Shown here: piece by piece, positions 1 through 11,947 of the stretch | Layout: every line of letters starts with the position of its first letter | Numbering within the stretch: position 1 is the stretch's first letter | NCBI GenBank assembly: GCA_029747015.1 | Contig: JAKOGI010002156.1 | Location: 1-64,000 of the forward strand | From: Carnegiea gigantea | Taxonomy: Eukaryota > Streptophyta > Magnoliopsida > Caryophyllales > Cactaceae | Direction of reading: 5' to 3' | DNA: 64,000 nt | The notes under the pieces: generated by a model | Told to the model about the DNA's origin: nothing | Database searches by the model: none | Seen by the model: the letters and a program-made list of their open reading frames with translations, nothing else | Made by a program: the position numbers and the translations under genes

Positions 1-18
1 CACATTTGTGTATGTATG

Positions 19-53
<35 letters not shown>

Positions 54-148
54 CTGGTGTGTGTGATATGTTACATACATACATGCATTACATTACATAC
101 ATACGCCTGTATATATATATAATAAGAATAGATATAATCTATAGATAG

Positions 149-184
<36 letters not shown>

Positions 185-281
185 ATATATTATATATATA
201 CAGACACACATATATACACACGCATATATATATATATATGTGTATATATATGTATATATATGTACATATATGTATATATAT
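1..281. repeat. TA/CA-rich microsatellite
   Basis: Long alternating TA tracts interrupted by short TG/CA and CATA blocks. Open reading frames here are low-complexity and not genes. Confidence 0.9.
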
Positions 282-1728
282 AATTAAAAGGGACTTTTGT
301 TATGAAAAAATCTAATGGGCTTGGTTATAAATTTACTAAGAAATTTAGTAACTTGCAAATGCGGGTACAAAACCCATCCCTGACCCTCTATCATATGCGC
401 GTTGCAATTATGCAAAGCATTATGTGTCGTCAAGTTAAGTTTCACGTATCTCAATTGAGGTCATGCGGTGACAAGATTGGTGAACCAACGTAACGCAAAT
501 CATGAGTCAATGGTCTCATATGTAAGGCCCAATACCAAGGCATACCTTGAAAAATAACCAAAAAAAGGAATGAAAATAATATATTTTTTATTTTGACCCC
601 GGCGTGGGTTTATAACTTCACTTTTGTCATATTTAGAGTTGGTAAACAGAAACAGGTTGGTTCAAGTCGACATTTTCAATAACTGAATCAGTGTTCTTTG
701 GTAGCTCTTAATTTATGATGCATCAAAGTTCAAAGATTTATTTTTGTAAGATTAACAACTTGATCTGCTTGTGCCTAATGAGTCAAAAATCAAAAGCAAT
801 GACAATATATGAGTATATATCAATTAACATTACATTTCATGATTGTGACTGTTTGTTATCGAAATTCAAGACTTAGAATTTAATTATCCAAAATTCAATT
901 AAGTCACGTTATTATGAGATCATATGCAAACATATATTCGTGATTATGATTATGTAGAATTAATCATGTTATGAAGATGATCTAGAACCGTAAATCAGTA
1001 ATGTGGTGTTTTTGACAATAGTCATATAATGATATTGTAATCATAGTACGCATTACATTAAGTCATTAAGTGCATCGAATAATAAAATAAGATTGGTAGA
1101 TCCTGATAAGTTTAATAATTTGTTAGTTGTTCTTATCTTTTCTTAATTCCTATTTTGAACAAATATTTTTTTCTCTTCTATTTTTACTACATATCTATCA
1201 AATTAAAAATTTGAAACTACTAACTATTTATTTTTCCTCCTAAGTTTTTAATTGATTTCATTTGTATAAATTCCCTCTTAAGTTATTTTTCTTTTCTCAT
1301 CAAAACTCAACTAATTGAATTTGAAATTTGGAATTTCCCCCAAAAGTCTAAAGCCCCATAACAAGTTACTATTGATAATTTAAGAATTTTATTATTTTAA
1401 GAAGCAAAACATAAATGAAACTTTAAACTAAAAATCCTTCACGACAGACTGGACAGTTCAAACTATGATAGTTGCTTTGCTTAAGTCCCTCGTCTCTCGC
1501 TACCTAAAGCCCTAACCATCCTTCAGTCAGTCTACTACTCGTTGGCCGCCGCCTAACCCTCCCTTAGTCTCCTACTCGTCGGTCGCCGCCTAATTGAACT
1601 ACGTCAATAATATTACATTCTACCTTATGATTAAAGACTTTAATGACAGTATTCGCTATGGTTAATAGTTAGATTATAAGTTGCTTATTTATTAAAACTT
1701 GCGCTAAATTGCTATAGAAGCTTTTCTT
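282..1728. other. AT-rich DNA without recognisable gene
   Basis: I see no coding signature on either strand. The only local structure is a 37-bp imperfect direct duplication at about 1528-1593, sharing the core CGCCGCCTAA, in an otherwise pyrimidine-rich patch (1480-1600). Confidence 0.6.
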
Positions 1729-2015
1729 CCAGGCCCTAGCAATGAAATTTAGGGAATTAGAAATAGTTTTGGGTTGATAGGTTATGAGCATAATTCGGTT
1801 TGGGTTATATTTGTGTCGTGTAAGAATCGGATCGATTTTAAAGCGAGTACAGCTCGATTCGAGTTCGGGCTGTCCATGTTCAGTTCACTTCGCGTCGGAT
1901 CACTATGGATCGGGTTGAAATTGGGTCGGTTCATCTCATTTCAGGTGTCAGTTCGGATATGGATCCAGGTCGTTCTGTTCAGGTTTCGGATCTCATGTCA
2001 GCTTTGCCAAGTCTA
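1729..2015. mobile_element. Probable short hAT-type element or fragment
   Basis: The right end reads GCCAAGTCTA, the inverted form of the TAGACYTRGCAA-type terminus seen at 44438-45279. The interior is rich in GGGTTCGG/TCGGGT-like subterminal motifs typical of non-autonomous hATs. The left end CAGGCCCTAGCAA is a degraded inverted match. Flanks AGCTTTTCT and AGTTTTCT resemble an 8-bp target duplication, but with an indel, so the left boundary is uncertain. Confidence 0.35.
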
Positions 2016-2336
2016 AGTTTTCTTAAGAGTTGGGAGCTTAGGAGTAGTAAGGCTATGAGATCTTGCAACTAGTCCTACCTAAAAAAGAATATCTAATCAT
2101 AAAGTTGAGGAATTTTTGGTAGGGATTAAGCCATTGAGGGCCCAAACTCGTTAACATATCATTGCGCATTAAATTTTGTGTTTAATTTCGTAACTGATTT
2201 AATTTTTGTAATACTCCTATTCACCTCTTTTCTAGGATGATTTGAACTTTCAATAAAATTGACATAGTTTACAAGATATATCATATAAAATGCAACCAAA
2301 AAACTCTCATTTTTGCCATGACTTTATTACAAAATG

Positions 2337-2738
2337 CAGTGGTGGAGCCACTAAGAGGCAAGGGGGTCAATTGACCCCTCAACTTTTTGGGAAAAAAATT
2401 AAATGTTGGACATTGTGGTGGAAACAAAAAATAGATATATGTTAATTACTTCTTAGATACTTTACAAAGGAGTGCACAGTAGATTAGTTGGTTGCTTGTT
2501 ACTCCATGTTGGAGGTCACAGGTTTGTCTCCTCTTGCTTCCTTATGTGTAATTTTTTTTGAGTCTTCTTAAAACTCTGTCGAACAACAATATCATGCTTT
2601 ACTTTCAAAACATGAAATCTCATCGAGGACAAGTTTCTTAAATGTATTAATTACGTACTTCATTTTTAAAACTATTAAAGTTTATGTTATATGTATTATT
2701 AATCTCCCCCCTTACTTCGAATTCTGGCTCTACCCTTG
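2337..2738. mobile_element. Non-autonomous hAT element (402 bp), TSD ACAAAATG
   Basis: The ends CAGTGGTGGAGCCA and TGGCTCTACCCTTG are inverted repeats (11 of 14 matching). The element is bracketed by a perfect 8-bp direct repeat ACAAAATG at 2329-2336 and 2739-2746, the length expected for hAT transposase. It has no coding capacity. The interior holds a tRNA-like stretch ending in GGTTTGTCTCC, as in the related element at 6372-8167. Confidence 0.85.
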
Positions 2739-2746
2739 ACAAAATG

Positions 2747-3840
2747 ATAAATGTCTTTGTATAAGATACTTCTTCAGTGTCTTGTCTTCGCTTAGAAAAT
2801 ACGCTATCATATTTCAAATTGAAAAACAATGATATGATTGAATACTAGAAGTGCATTACAACTTATATATTGTGTAAAATTATCTTTTAATCCATAATTT
2901 TTTGTGTATATAAAATTATGCATATCATTCATCTTCTTAGATAGAATTTACCTAATCAGGCTATCGTCTTGTGTCCAATGGTGCAACCGACCAATATTTG
3001 AGCTTAACAAAAATAATTAATTCCAATTATTAAAAATTTGGTGATTTTAAATCCTAAAACATATTAATTCAAGTTGAGGCAAAATATTTAAGAGCGCTAT
3101 ATGGCAAGACATATATCATCGCCCAGCTTTATTTTAGCAGCTACTGTAGAATTTACTGGTTTTAATTCCTTATTTTTAGTTCTATTTTTTCTGCATAGTC
3201 ATATTGCAATACTACTCTAGTGTTTTTTTATGTTTTCGCTGTTCTTTACTTCTTTTCATTTGTTCTTTTTTGGAATTTTAATCTTAAAAACTAGTATTTT
3301 CATAAACATGCTATGTATGGAAAATTCATGAGTTTTTAATTGTAATAATTATCATGAATTTTTAATTGAACATTTTGATAATGTTAGAAGTCTTGAGAAA
3401 CTTGAGGAAATTTTGGGTTTTGAGTCCTTTTAGTGGGCACAATTTGATTTTATACTTCCTTTTTTTTTTTTTTTTTGGCTTGGGTATCAATCTGTTTGGA
3501 TTTTCACTGCATAAATGAAGAAGAGTAGAATTTTTTTTTTTCCCCCAAATTTGATGTTGGGATTAGAAGTCTTGAGATTCTCGTGAAATATTTGGGTTTT
3601 GAATTTTTTTTGCGGGTACCCCTTGGTATTGTGCTTCTGCTTGTTAGTTTGGCGGCATGTTTGGGCTTTAACTACACTACTGTGGAAAAATATTAATTAT
3701 GGTGAAATTTGGAGTTGTGTTTTTGATAGATTTAGGTAGATTGTTATTTTGCAAGAAAGGGTGTTGGATCTAGTCTTAATCATTCATGTTGTACTACTTG
3801 CATGCTTTAATTTGGCCTGCATTTTTATGGTAAATGTATT
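2747..3840. other. AT-rich spacer
   Basis: No gene, repeat boundary or RNA could be supported here. Several T homopolymers are present (for example near 3460 and 3530). Confidence 0.5.
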
Positions 3841-3843
3841 TTA

Positions 3844-4224
3844 AGGTCTGTTCTTTTCGTTGGGAAATATGGGTTGGTAAATGGGTGAAACAGGTCGAGG
3901 TTGGTAGAAGTGAATTGAAATAGGGTGAACTGGGTTTTTTTAAAAGTTGAAGTGGATTTAAGTGGGTTAAAGTTGATTGAAGTTGATTGAAGTGAGTTGA
4001 AGTGGGTTGAAGTCGGTTGAAATGGATTGATTTTTTTTTTTTTTGGGGGGGCTAATGGATATAAGTTGGTTAAAATAGTGGAAAGTGGGTTAAAGTTGGT
4101 TAAAGTGGATTGAAGTTGATTGAAGTTGATTTTTTTTTTAATTGAAATTCATAAAGTAGATTAATGTGGGTTGAAGTTTGTTGAAATTGATAAATTTGGA
4201 TTTACCATAGAAAAAAACAGGGCC
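3844..4224. mobile_element. Tourist-like (PIF/Harbinger) MITE with internal decamer repeats, TSD TTA
   Basis: The ends AGGTCTGTTCTTTTC and GAAAAAAACAGGGCC are inverted repeats. TTA lies directly outside both (3841-3843 and 4225-4227), the usual PIF/Harbinger target. The interior is a run of imperfect 10-bp units of the type AGTGGGTTGA, AGTTGATTGA and AGTGAGTTGA. It is non-coding. The superfamily assignment rests on TSD and terminus style only. Confidence 0.7.
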
Positions 4225-4227
4225 TTA

Positions 4228-4762
4228 GTTGATAGTTTCGTCAGAGATGGGGTTTAATTGGATTGTTGTTGGGTTTAAAATACCTTTATTTTATTTTATC
4301 TTGCAGTTTTGCAGGTTTAGAAAATTGACAATAATAATGAGAATATGTGGTAAAAAGAAATATGACCTTAACACCTAAACTTGTTAATGCTTGTTTGGAC
4401 TCGTTTTCTAAAAACTAAAAACAATTTGGTAAGCTTTCACGTGCCACAATATAAACATGTGTTAAAGGGAAGATAACATTACCATTGTCAATTGTTAATT
4501 TTGACTTGAGCTCTTGTGCCCTGAAAATAGAAAACAATTTGTATCTTGCGATGGTAATATGTTGGTGGTATTATATTGTATTTATGATATTTATAATTGT
4601 AATTGTATTGTATTCAAGATGTCTAATGTTCTATATTTATGTTTATATTTTTTTCAAAAGAGATCGGTAGCAAAATCAGTACATAATAAAAGAGACCAAC
4701 TTTTTAAGAATTTTAATCTACTTATAGAAGATTTTTGTTCTACACCATCGATAATCTTAAAA
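4228..4762. other. AT-rich spacer
   Basis: I see nothing supportable. The reading frames at 4485-4839 are short, overlapping on both strands and without recognisable similarity. Confidence 0.5.
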
Positions 4763-4770
4763 ATCCTAAC

Positions 4771-5505
4771 TAGGGAAGGCGGCAGATTGGATTCAGATAG
4801 CGATTTATAAACATCAAATCCGATCCAATTAATAATCAAATTTGAAAATCCGATCTAAATCTAACTCCGTTGGTTAAATCGGATTCGGATTGAATTAAAT
4901 CCGGATACAATCGGATATAATTCGATTATAAATTTTTATTCAATATTTGCATCATTTTTTATTTCCAACATTATTTTTGCTCACTTGTAAATGCAATGTT
5001 AAATACCTCTTTAATGTCAAATAACTTTTCATATCAAACATTTCAATATGTTAGAGTAAAAAAGTGTTGAAAAAAAAGAATGCGAATTCACTTTATGGAG
5101 AAAAGGATAGGCAATAGTATAACGGTTGGAACTTGGAAGGAAATGGTAGAAAGCATAATTCTGATTGACAAAGAAGAGATATCGAGAATAAGATCTGGAG
5201 GGAGGAAGAAATCACTTAACAAAGAAGAGTGTATTGCACATAGAATGCAGAACTTATGCAGATTTTTTCGAGTTATAATATTAGGATTTTTTAATCTTCA
5301 AAAAAAAATGAAATTATTAAAAAATGGCGAATCAGATGTTAATCGGATAAGATGGAGCCTCCTTCAAATCCGGTCGAATCAAAGTCGGATTCGGATTATT
5401 TTTATCGAATTCGAACCAGATTATTTTTTATGGGATTCGAATCAGTTAATTTTACCTTAGATCAGATTGAATTTGCATCGAATTCAAACTATGCTATCAT
5501 TCCTA
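4771..5505. mobile_element. Non-autonomous hAT element (735 bp), TSD ATCCTAAC
   Basis: A perfect 8-bp direct repeat ATCCTAAC lies at 4763-4770 and 5506-5513. The termini TAGGGAAGGCGGCA and the inverted TAGGAATGATAGCA agree at 9 of 14 positions. Subterminal regions on both sides are filled with CGGATTCGGA / TCCGATCC motifs, the usual arrangement of transposase-binding repeats in plant hATs. The 126-codon frame inside (5080-5460) has no recognisable domain. Confidence 0.85.
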
Positions 5506-5513
5506 ATCCTAAC

Positions 5514-6363
5514 CTAAACGATGGATTGAGAAACTAATCTCATTAATATTTGAGTTGTTGTGGAATCCGCCATGCAGTGATTGTATTATTAGATTTGGGT
5601 TTTATTTCTGTATATTCCACATGTTTATATTGTATATATGGACTGAAAAATTTTCACTGTAAACACAATCAAAATTTATTAATTAATAGTAACCATGAAA
5701 AATATAGATATTTAATGAGAAAGTAATCTCATGAAATTCCAGACCCACTTCTAAGTCCTAACCACATTGTATATATACACCACCTAACTGTAATGAGATA
5801 TAAATAAGGAACAAAACCCAAACAAACAAAAATTTACCATATGGCATATTTACTATATTGGAGACTTGTTATTTTTTGGCATTATAAATGTAAATGTAAT
5901 AATTGTGTGAGATGGACAGGTGCATATTTTGTAATATTCTTTTATTAAATTTATTCTTGTATTTAAAAAAGCAACAATCTTATATTATTTGGTATTCTTT
6001 TTTTATGTATATCAAAATCTTCCTTAGAAAAGCTCAGAATTTGGCAAGTAGGACTTCCTACCCCTAAGGAAATTGCACAAGAAAGTATAGAGTTAGGCAG
6101 ACAACTGGGTGCTTATCTTGTAGGGGACGAGACTCCAACCATCAAAAGGAGTATTACGAGGAGTTTGGGGAAGAAACTAAAAATGCAAACATAATATTCT
6201 ACTAAATCTGGTTGGGTTCATTGAGCTCACATAGCAATTGAGTTTAGTTACCTAGAGTGACAGATTAATAATCTATTGCATGTTTTGTTATTCTGTGCTC
6301 TCCTTTCCATGTGTTAGTCGCTTTAATTTACCTTTTTAACGGTTTCTTTGCATGAGGTCTAGC
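5514..6363. other. AT-rich spacer
   Basis: No coding or structural signal recognised. Confidence 0.5.
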
Positions 6364-6371
6364 GATATCGT

Positions 6372-8167
6372 CAAGGGCGGAGGGACGTGGTGTCAGTAGT
6401 GTCAACTGACACCCCTCCCTTCCCCCCCCCCCCAAAAAAAGATATTTAGTATGTGGCAAAACTAACCAGTTAGATTAAATAATAACTGTGGCAAGATGTC
6501 ACACGGAGATTAAGTCTGTCAGTTCGGGTGGGCAAGTTAAATACAGGTCGTGTATATTCGGATTCGGGTAAAATATGGGTCATGTGTATTTTGGGTTTGG
6601 ATAAAATATAGGGGACTGTATTTCAGTTTTGCAGTTTTTGGGTTGACTCAACAGGTTTAGAGCGCCTTTTTGTTAAGTATTTTTCTTTTTTCAAAATTAA
6701 AAATTGGGTGTATTCATTGCTTAAAATTGTTAGTATCTTATGAAAAAACATGGTGATTGTAATTTCTTAAAAGAACATAAAAAAAATATTCAAACTTTTC
6801 ATTATTACATGTGAACGTTACGTATGACTCGACAAAGAGTTGGATCACCTTTTGGTTGGGCGGGTCAACCAGTCCGTTAAAATAAAGTTAATAATGGGTC
6901 GAATTATTAATGGGCAAGCTCATCTAGAACAAGTTAACGAGTCGAAGCAGTCCGACCCGCAAATAACCCAATTAATGATTGCACATCTATATTAACAAAG
7001 CTACCATAACCCAATTATGTATATTATATTAAGAGGTCGAGATGCGAATATAACTGGTCCATTTCCTCCCACTCGTATCATAGTTAAAGGGGAATTAGAA
7101 TGGAAACAAAACAAAACAATATTATATAAGTACAAGATATTATTTTTTAATTATAACGTCAAAAATTTAGATTTTTACATAGTAAGTTATCGAAAATAAT
7201 ATTAGATACATTCATTTCACTAAAAATATAATGACATAACTTATGAGTTTTTAGTATTAACCTTATTCTGTTTGACCTTTTTAAGAGTGGATCATTATTT
7301 CACGTCACTTCACACCCTTTTTTTAAGTTGTCCAATCTATAAGTTGCATATGACGTTATTTTCTGATGATGGAGTTAGAAAAGCAAGGATAGTATCATTT
7401 AATTTTTGAGGGGATGCCATAGTTGTATAATGTATCTCTAAACAACTTGATATAATGAATAACTATTATTGCTTAGAGGATAAATAAAAGATAATTCAAA
7501 AATCGAGTCAAGTGGGTGGATCCACGTTCAAGTCAGGTTTGACCCGCTAAGTTAGGGGTTTTTCGGGTTCGATTTATTTCGGATTTGGATTCAAAAAATT
7601 GTGTTCAAAACCCAAAATTTTTGGGTGGATTCTCGTCGGGTTTTCGAATCGAATCAGTTTTTGTAAGGTGTAATGGAGATGCACTTGCCCCAGTGGTAGG
7701 CCACATGCATTGCTTTCCATTAGTTCCACAATGCGGGTTCGAGACTTGCTTTTTGCAATTTTTTGTATTCAATTTTTTTAAAATTTTATCTTTCACCCAT
7801 CGTCCGTATTTTTCACTCCTCATCAAAGTGTATAAATATTACAAAAAGATGTCATTTTAATTGACCTCAATAGTTCAATTTGTTGCTTAATTGTTTAATT
7901 TGAGATTAATTTGCAATTTTAGTTTTAATTCATGAGTTCTATGTGTTAATTTTAATTCTAAAATTGTTTAATTTGTGAGTTAATTTGAATTATAGTTCAA
8001 ACTGTATAAATATTTCAAAAAGATAAGGAATTGTCATTTCTTTCAAGCTCTAAATCTGAAAACTTACCATTGATAAAGAAGCTAAGGTAAGAACGATATG
8101 ATATCACTCAACCACGGCCATCAACTTATTACCAACCCCCCTTCCCCAAATTCCTGGCTTCGCACTG
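6372..8167. mobile_element. Old non-autonomous hAT element hosting a nested hAT, TSD GATATCGT/GGTATCGC
   Basis: The left end CAAGGGCGGAGGGA and the right end TCCTGGCTTCGCACTG are degraded forms of the CAGTGGCGGAGCCA-type terminus also seen at 2337. Flanking octamers GATATCGT (6364-6371) and GGTATCGC (8168-8175) match at 6 of 8 positions, both differences being transitions. Without the 1.16-kb nested element the original would be about 0.63 kb. The segment 7681-7765 contains GCGGGTTCGAGAC, a close match to a pol III B box. Confidence 0.7.
6511..7672. mobile_element. Non-autonomous hAT element (1162 bp), copy 1, nested
   Basis: It aligns end to end with the element at 39715-40872 (1158 bp), sharing for example GGGTTTAGAGCGCCTTT-like and GGGTCAAGCGG/GAGTCAAGTGG-like blocks. 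Its boundaries were set by that alignment. They are flanked by ACGGAGAT (6503-6510) and ATGGAGAT (7673-7680), a 7 of 8 match for an hAT target duplication. It lies inside the hAT at 6372-8167 and therefore inserted later. It is non-coding. Confidence 0.75.
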
Positions 8168-8228
8168 GGTATCGCTGTAGGATTTTCTCTACTAATGATA
8201 AAAAAATGCATGTTAGGATCTTCTAATA

Positions 8229-8240
8229 TATATATTATTT

Positions 8241-8294
<54 letters not shown>

Positions 8295-8310
8295 CACACA
8301 CACATGCACA
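8229..8310. repeat. TA/CA microsatellite
   Basis: Alternating TA followed by CA units. Confidence 0.9.
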
Positions 8311-8381
8311 TACATACTTAAAAAAATTAGAATCAAAAAATAATAATAATGAAATTTCAAAATCTTTTATCATTATTTAAT

Positions 8382-8520
8382 CGGTTTTGCTAAATGTTGC
8401 CTTAAGGGTGACGGATAAAGAGTATCCATTACCATTTATCTAAAGAATCTTATTTATATGTATATAGTAAACGTTTGCATAAGATCTCTTTTTTATTTAA
8501 TTTTTCTGACTTGCCTAATT
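8382..8520 (+). repeat. MULE terminal inverted repeat, left
   Basis: Matches the reverse complement of 11948-12086. Nearly all differences are C/T or G/A transitions. Confidence 0.92.
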
Positions 8521-8564
8521 TTTCTCCGTTTCCCCCTTTGCATTTAGGCGCTGCTCTCAGTTAG

Positions 8565-8567
<3 letters not shown>

Positions 8568-8607
<40 letters not shown>

Positions 8608-9180
8608 CACTGCTCGTCCCTATCTGTCGACGGCTCTTCTCTCTCTTCCCAAATGCCTGCTTCCCTCTCTCTCCACAGCTATCTCGTAGCCAAAAAACTT
8701 GAATTCCCCAGCGAGTTCCCAGATGCCCGCTTCTCTGGCGAGTTCCTAAATGCACGATGCCCTTGTACAATGCCACAACTTCAGCCTCTGATTGTGGGTA
8801 GACTGGAATCATGTGGGCTCCTCTATCGTTCTAGGTATATCAAAATCCATGGTGCTCCTCCATCATCCTCCTCCTGTTCCTCCTCTCTGCCTCACCTCTC
8901 GTAGGGCCAACAATTTAAAAACTCTTCCAATCGTCGCCAACCCCGAGGTCCAGATCGACATCGGGAAGCCAGAGCATTGGGTGGTCTTCTTTGATTTTGC
9001 TTGGCAGAGGTGAATGTGACTAGAGTAAGACTTTGCTTCTCCTGATTTCTTGTTGATTGCAATTGTCTGGGTTTTTGGTTCTCTGATTTGAGTTTGGGTT
9101 TGCATGCTGATAGAACCATGGATTTGAGTTTTATCAACGTACTTGAAAGAATTGGTAGTGTTAGTTTGTTGATTTCATGA
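8568..9180 (+). other. GC-rich gene-like segment inside the MULE (possible captured host fragment)
   Basis: The segment opens with a CT microsatellite (8568-8602). A relatively GC-rich, 5'-UTR/exon-like stretch follows, ending near 9011 at a plausible splice donor (CAGAG|GTGAAT). The T-rich continuation resembles a plant intron. Plus-strand frames at 8653-8904 and 8792-9013 (the latter ending ...HWVVFFDFAWQR) match no family I recognise. Base composition contrasts with the AT-rich MULE around it. Capture of host sequence by MULEs is well established, but here it is inferred from composition only. Confidence 0.35.
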
Positions 9181-9543
9181 TATGTTGTGGACAGTGTTTA
9201 TGGGGTTTGAATTTTCTAAGGTGGGTTTGTTTTAATTGATAAATAGTAGAATTCTTATGCTTGTTGGTTGGTTTTAGGGTATTTGCTTGGAAGTCCATAA
9301 AAAAACACACTCCAAAACAAAAAGATCAAAAAGACTGTACATTGTGAAGTCGCAGACGCCTTAGGAGTAATGAGATTGGAGCAAGATGCTTCAAACAATT
9401 TAAATTCATTGCGTATCCTAATGTTTCTATTATTGATCTAAGTTGACACCACAATTTAAGCATAATTCGTGCAAGATCACAAATTAATGATAATGAAATA
9501 GAGAAAAAAAAAAATCAGAAGCGATATTTTTTGCGATAGATGC

Positions 9544-11545
9544 CTAATCCTTTAAGCAAAATATGGCATTTAGTCCTATATCATTTGCCGAAACTTTCTG
9601 TCTCTTCTCAAAGGCATTGAAAACACTACTTTCTGCCATATCAGAATGCCAATGCAAAGATAGATAACCTGGCGGTATGTGGAAACAATCCTTCTAAATG
9701 AACACCCGTAATATGTGACGACAAAGCATGCCCCAAAATTCAAAATTCGCATAGTTCCATAATGTAATGCTTCCATCACAAAAGACCATGTGCATTCTAC
9801 CATTTGATTTGTAGTGCTTTGAGATGAACTGCTTTCCGTCTTCATGGACAAGTGAATATTGGCTTGCTTTCTGAATTTCTTCTTGAAACTTTTTGAAAGC
9901 AAACGGTGCAAGGACTTGAAAAGCTTGCTCTTCTAGTGGCGACCTCATTTTCAGAGAAGTTGGTCTAACTGTGGCAATCATATTGTTATGTGTACGCTTA
10001 AATTCTATCTCTTTAATTGCAACATCTATCTAAACTATTAATAGAAAAAATTCAAAAAAGGTATTAATGCTAAACCTTTGTCAACTTGATATTAATAGAA
10101 AAAAATTCAAAAAAGCAGATAAGAATCTGTTTAAAGAAGTCCACTAAACTGATACGAGAACAAATAAATCTCTTGATGAAAGCATTTATACTTTCCAATC
10201 GATCTGTCGTTGTCATCCCTCTGAAAAAATAATTACGAAGATAAGTTGTTTCCCGAAAGTGTCTGATTCAGTATAGACCTTTGACATGCTTATTATGTTT
10301 GCAAGTTGTATTTCTCGGCAGTTAAAGGCCAATTATGCTCAAATTCTTCAGAAGAGTTCAACTTGTATAACATGTAAAACTCACCACACCAATTCTGATA
10401 CTCACTACGAAGGATAGCCGTGAACCAACCACTAAACTTTGACGTGATATGCCATATACAATAGTTATGCTTCGTAGTAGGCATTTCACTTGTGATTGCT
10501 TTAGACATCCATGGTTTTTGATATGTTATAATTGTCTTTGGAGGCTTTCTCAATGCCTGAACAAAAGTCTGCATTTGAAATGTACCATAACACTAGAATA
10601 AACGTTTCAACGTTTACAAATAAAAAGATATGTATATGTACATATATGAAAAGAAAAGGGGAAAAAACATTCATTAACCATTTAAAGGTAGACGTAGTTT
10701 CATTGCATAAGAGTGCACATCCAAATAGAATCGTGTTCCTGTGGCTGTCGATGCCCACGAATATTGCACAAGGCATGTCATATGCGTTAACTTTGTAAGT
10801 GGTATCAAAGACGACAACATCACCATACTTGTGATGCCAATTGAAAATTTAAATTGGACATTAAAACGAGTGCTCAAGTCTCTTATCTTCATCTATGGTG
10901 TATGCATATCGAAACTTGAAATTTTCTTCTTTTGCTAATTTCATGCTCTCAATCAAGTCCATGGCATCATCAGGTGCAATCATTCTCTTCACCTTTGTGA
11001 ACAGATTGCGGATATCCTTTTCAATGAATGGAAGACCACCATGTTCGACCTTTTTTTCGAGCTCCACAACTCGAATAATCTGTCTAACTGAGAGTCTAGC
11101 TTCCTTGTATAACAAATTTTTTTTCTTCATTCTCAGGTGTGGTGCCACTATTAGATGGGAGAAGGTGCGTTTCATGAGGCAAAAGAAGTTCATGATTGTA
11201 TTGTTTGACAAATCTCGACACAGGTCATTCTCCGGAGAACATTTCAAAGACTCTCCTTAAAGTGATACGTATATGAGCGTTGCACTCATATCTAGAGGAC
11301 TCCCTTTTCCTTTGATCTTTGGATGCATCAGTTACTTTGACAGGCTTTTTCCTTCCTCGATGACAAGACAAATCACGCCTCACTATCTTGTTATTTTTTT
11401 TATCAGATCGATCTTTACGAATTCCAAAACCATGTTGTTCAACATAATTTGTGTAGAATACAGGAGCTTGTTCTTCGTGACCGAACGTTTGACCAATGAA
11501 AGGTTTATAGTTTTCATTTGGGATTTCATTTAGATCGATATGCAT
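9544..11545 (-). pseudogene. Broken FAR1/FHY3-type MULE transposase
   Basis: Pieces in order on the minus strand: an N-terminal FAR1 DNA-binding domain (11545-11228: FYTNYVEQHGFGIRKD ... YECNAHIRI); a segment with LSVRQIIRV and KFRYAYTIDEDKRLEH (about 11130-10865); the MULE transposase core with VVVFDTTYKVNAYDMPC (about 10770-10825) and a TIITYQKPWM block followed by KHNYCIWHITSKFSGWF (about 10570-10400); and a SWIM-like end with FEFWGMLCRHILRVF (about 9765-9695), stopping near 9544. Breaks: an in-frame TGA after FEMFSGE, a frameshift in the A-tract near 11110, and more stops near 10865. The Asp normally found in the ITDQDPW-type block is replaced (ITYQKPW). An intron probably ends at about 10572. 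Domesticated FAR1/FRS genes share this architecture, but the lesions and the enclosing TIRs make this an inactive transposase. Confidence 0.85.
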
Positions 11546-11947
11546 TATGCCTGATGATTATGCTTGCAACGAATACTATGTGGTAGTGCTTGTATTTAGA
11601 AGACGTATTAGAGAAGTATGGTATAAAAAGCCCCATGTTCATCAAAATACTTATTTTTACGCCAAAGTGCCTTGATGCATCACAAAAATTAGCCTAAATT
11701 ATTGTATGGCCACCAAATTGGTGTGTGGCCTAATGTTGCGGCCAAACTCTACAACCGCCAGAATTTATATCTTAATGTTGCCTTATGCATCAAAAAGTTC
11801 ATAATTATTTTGCAGTAAGAAATTAGGCATGAGCATCCTAGTGTTTACGTCAAACTCTACTGCCAGGTAGCATGAATGACTCAATTTCCATATAAAAACA
11901 AGATAGAATTTAGTGTTGATTGGATTGTTTTATGAAGAGTTTGATTT

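Noticed and set aside
5080..5460. 126-codon basic ORF
   Set aside because: It lies wholly inside a non-autonomous hAT element and shows no domain or codon signature.
9576..11545. A functional FAR1/FRS transcription-factor gene
   Set aside because: Premature stops, frameshift, loss of a catalytic-block Asp and enclosure by MULE TIRs point to a dead transposase.
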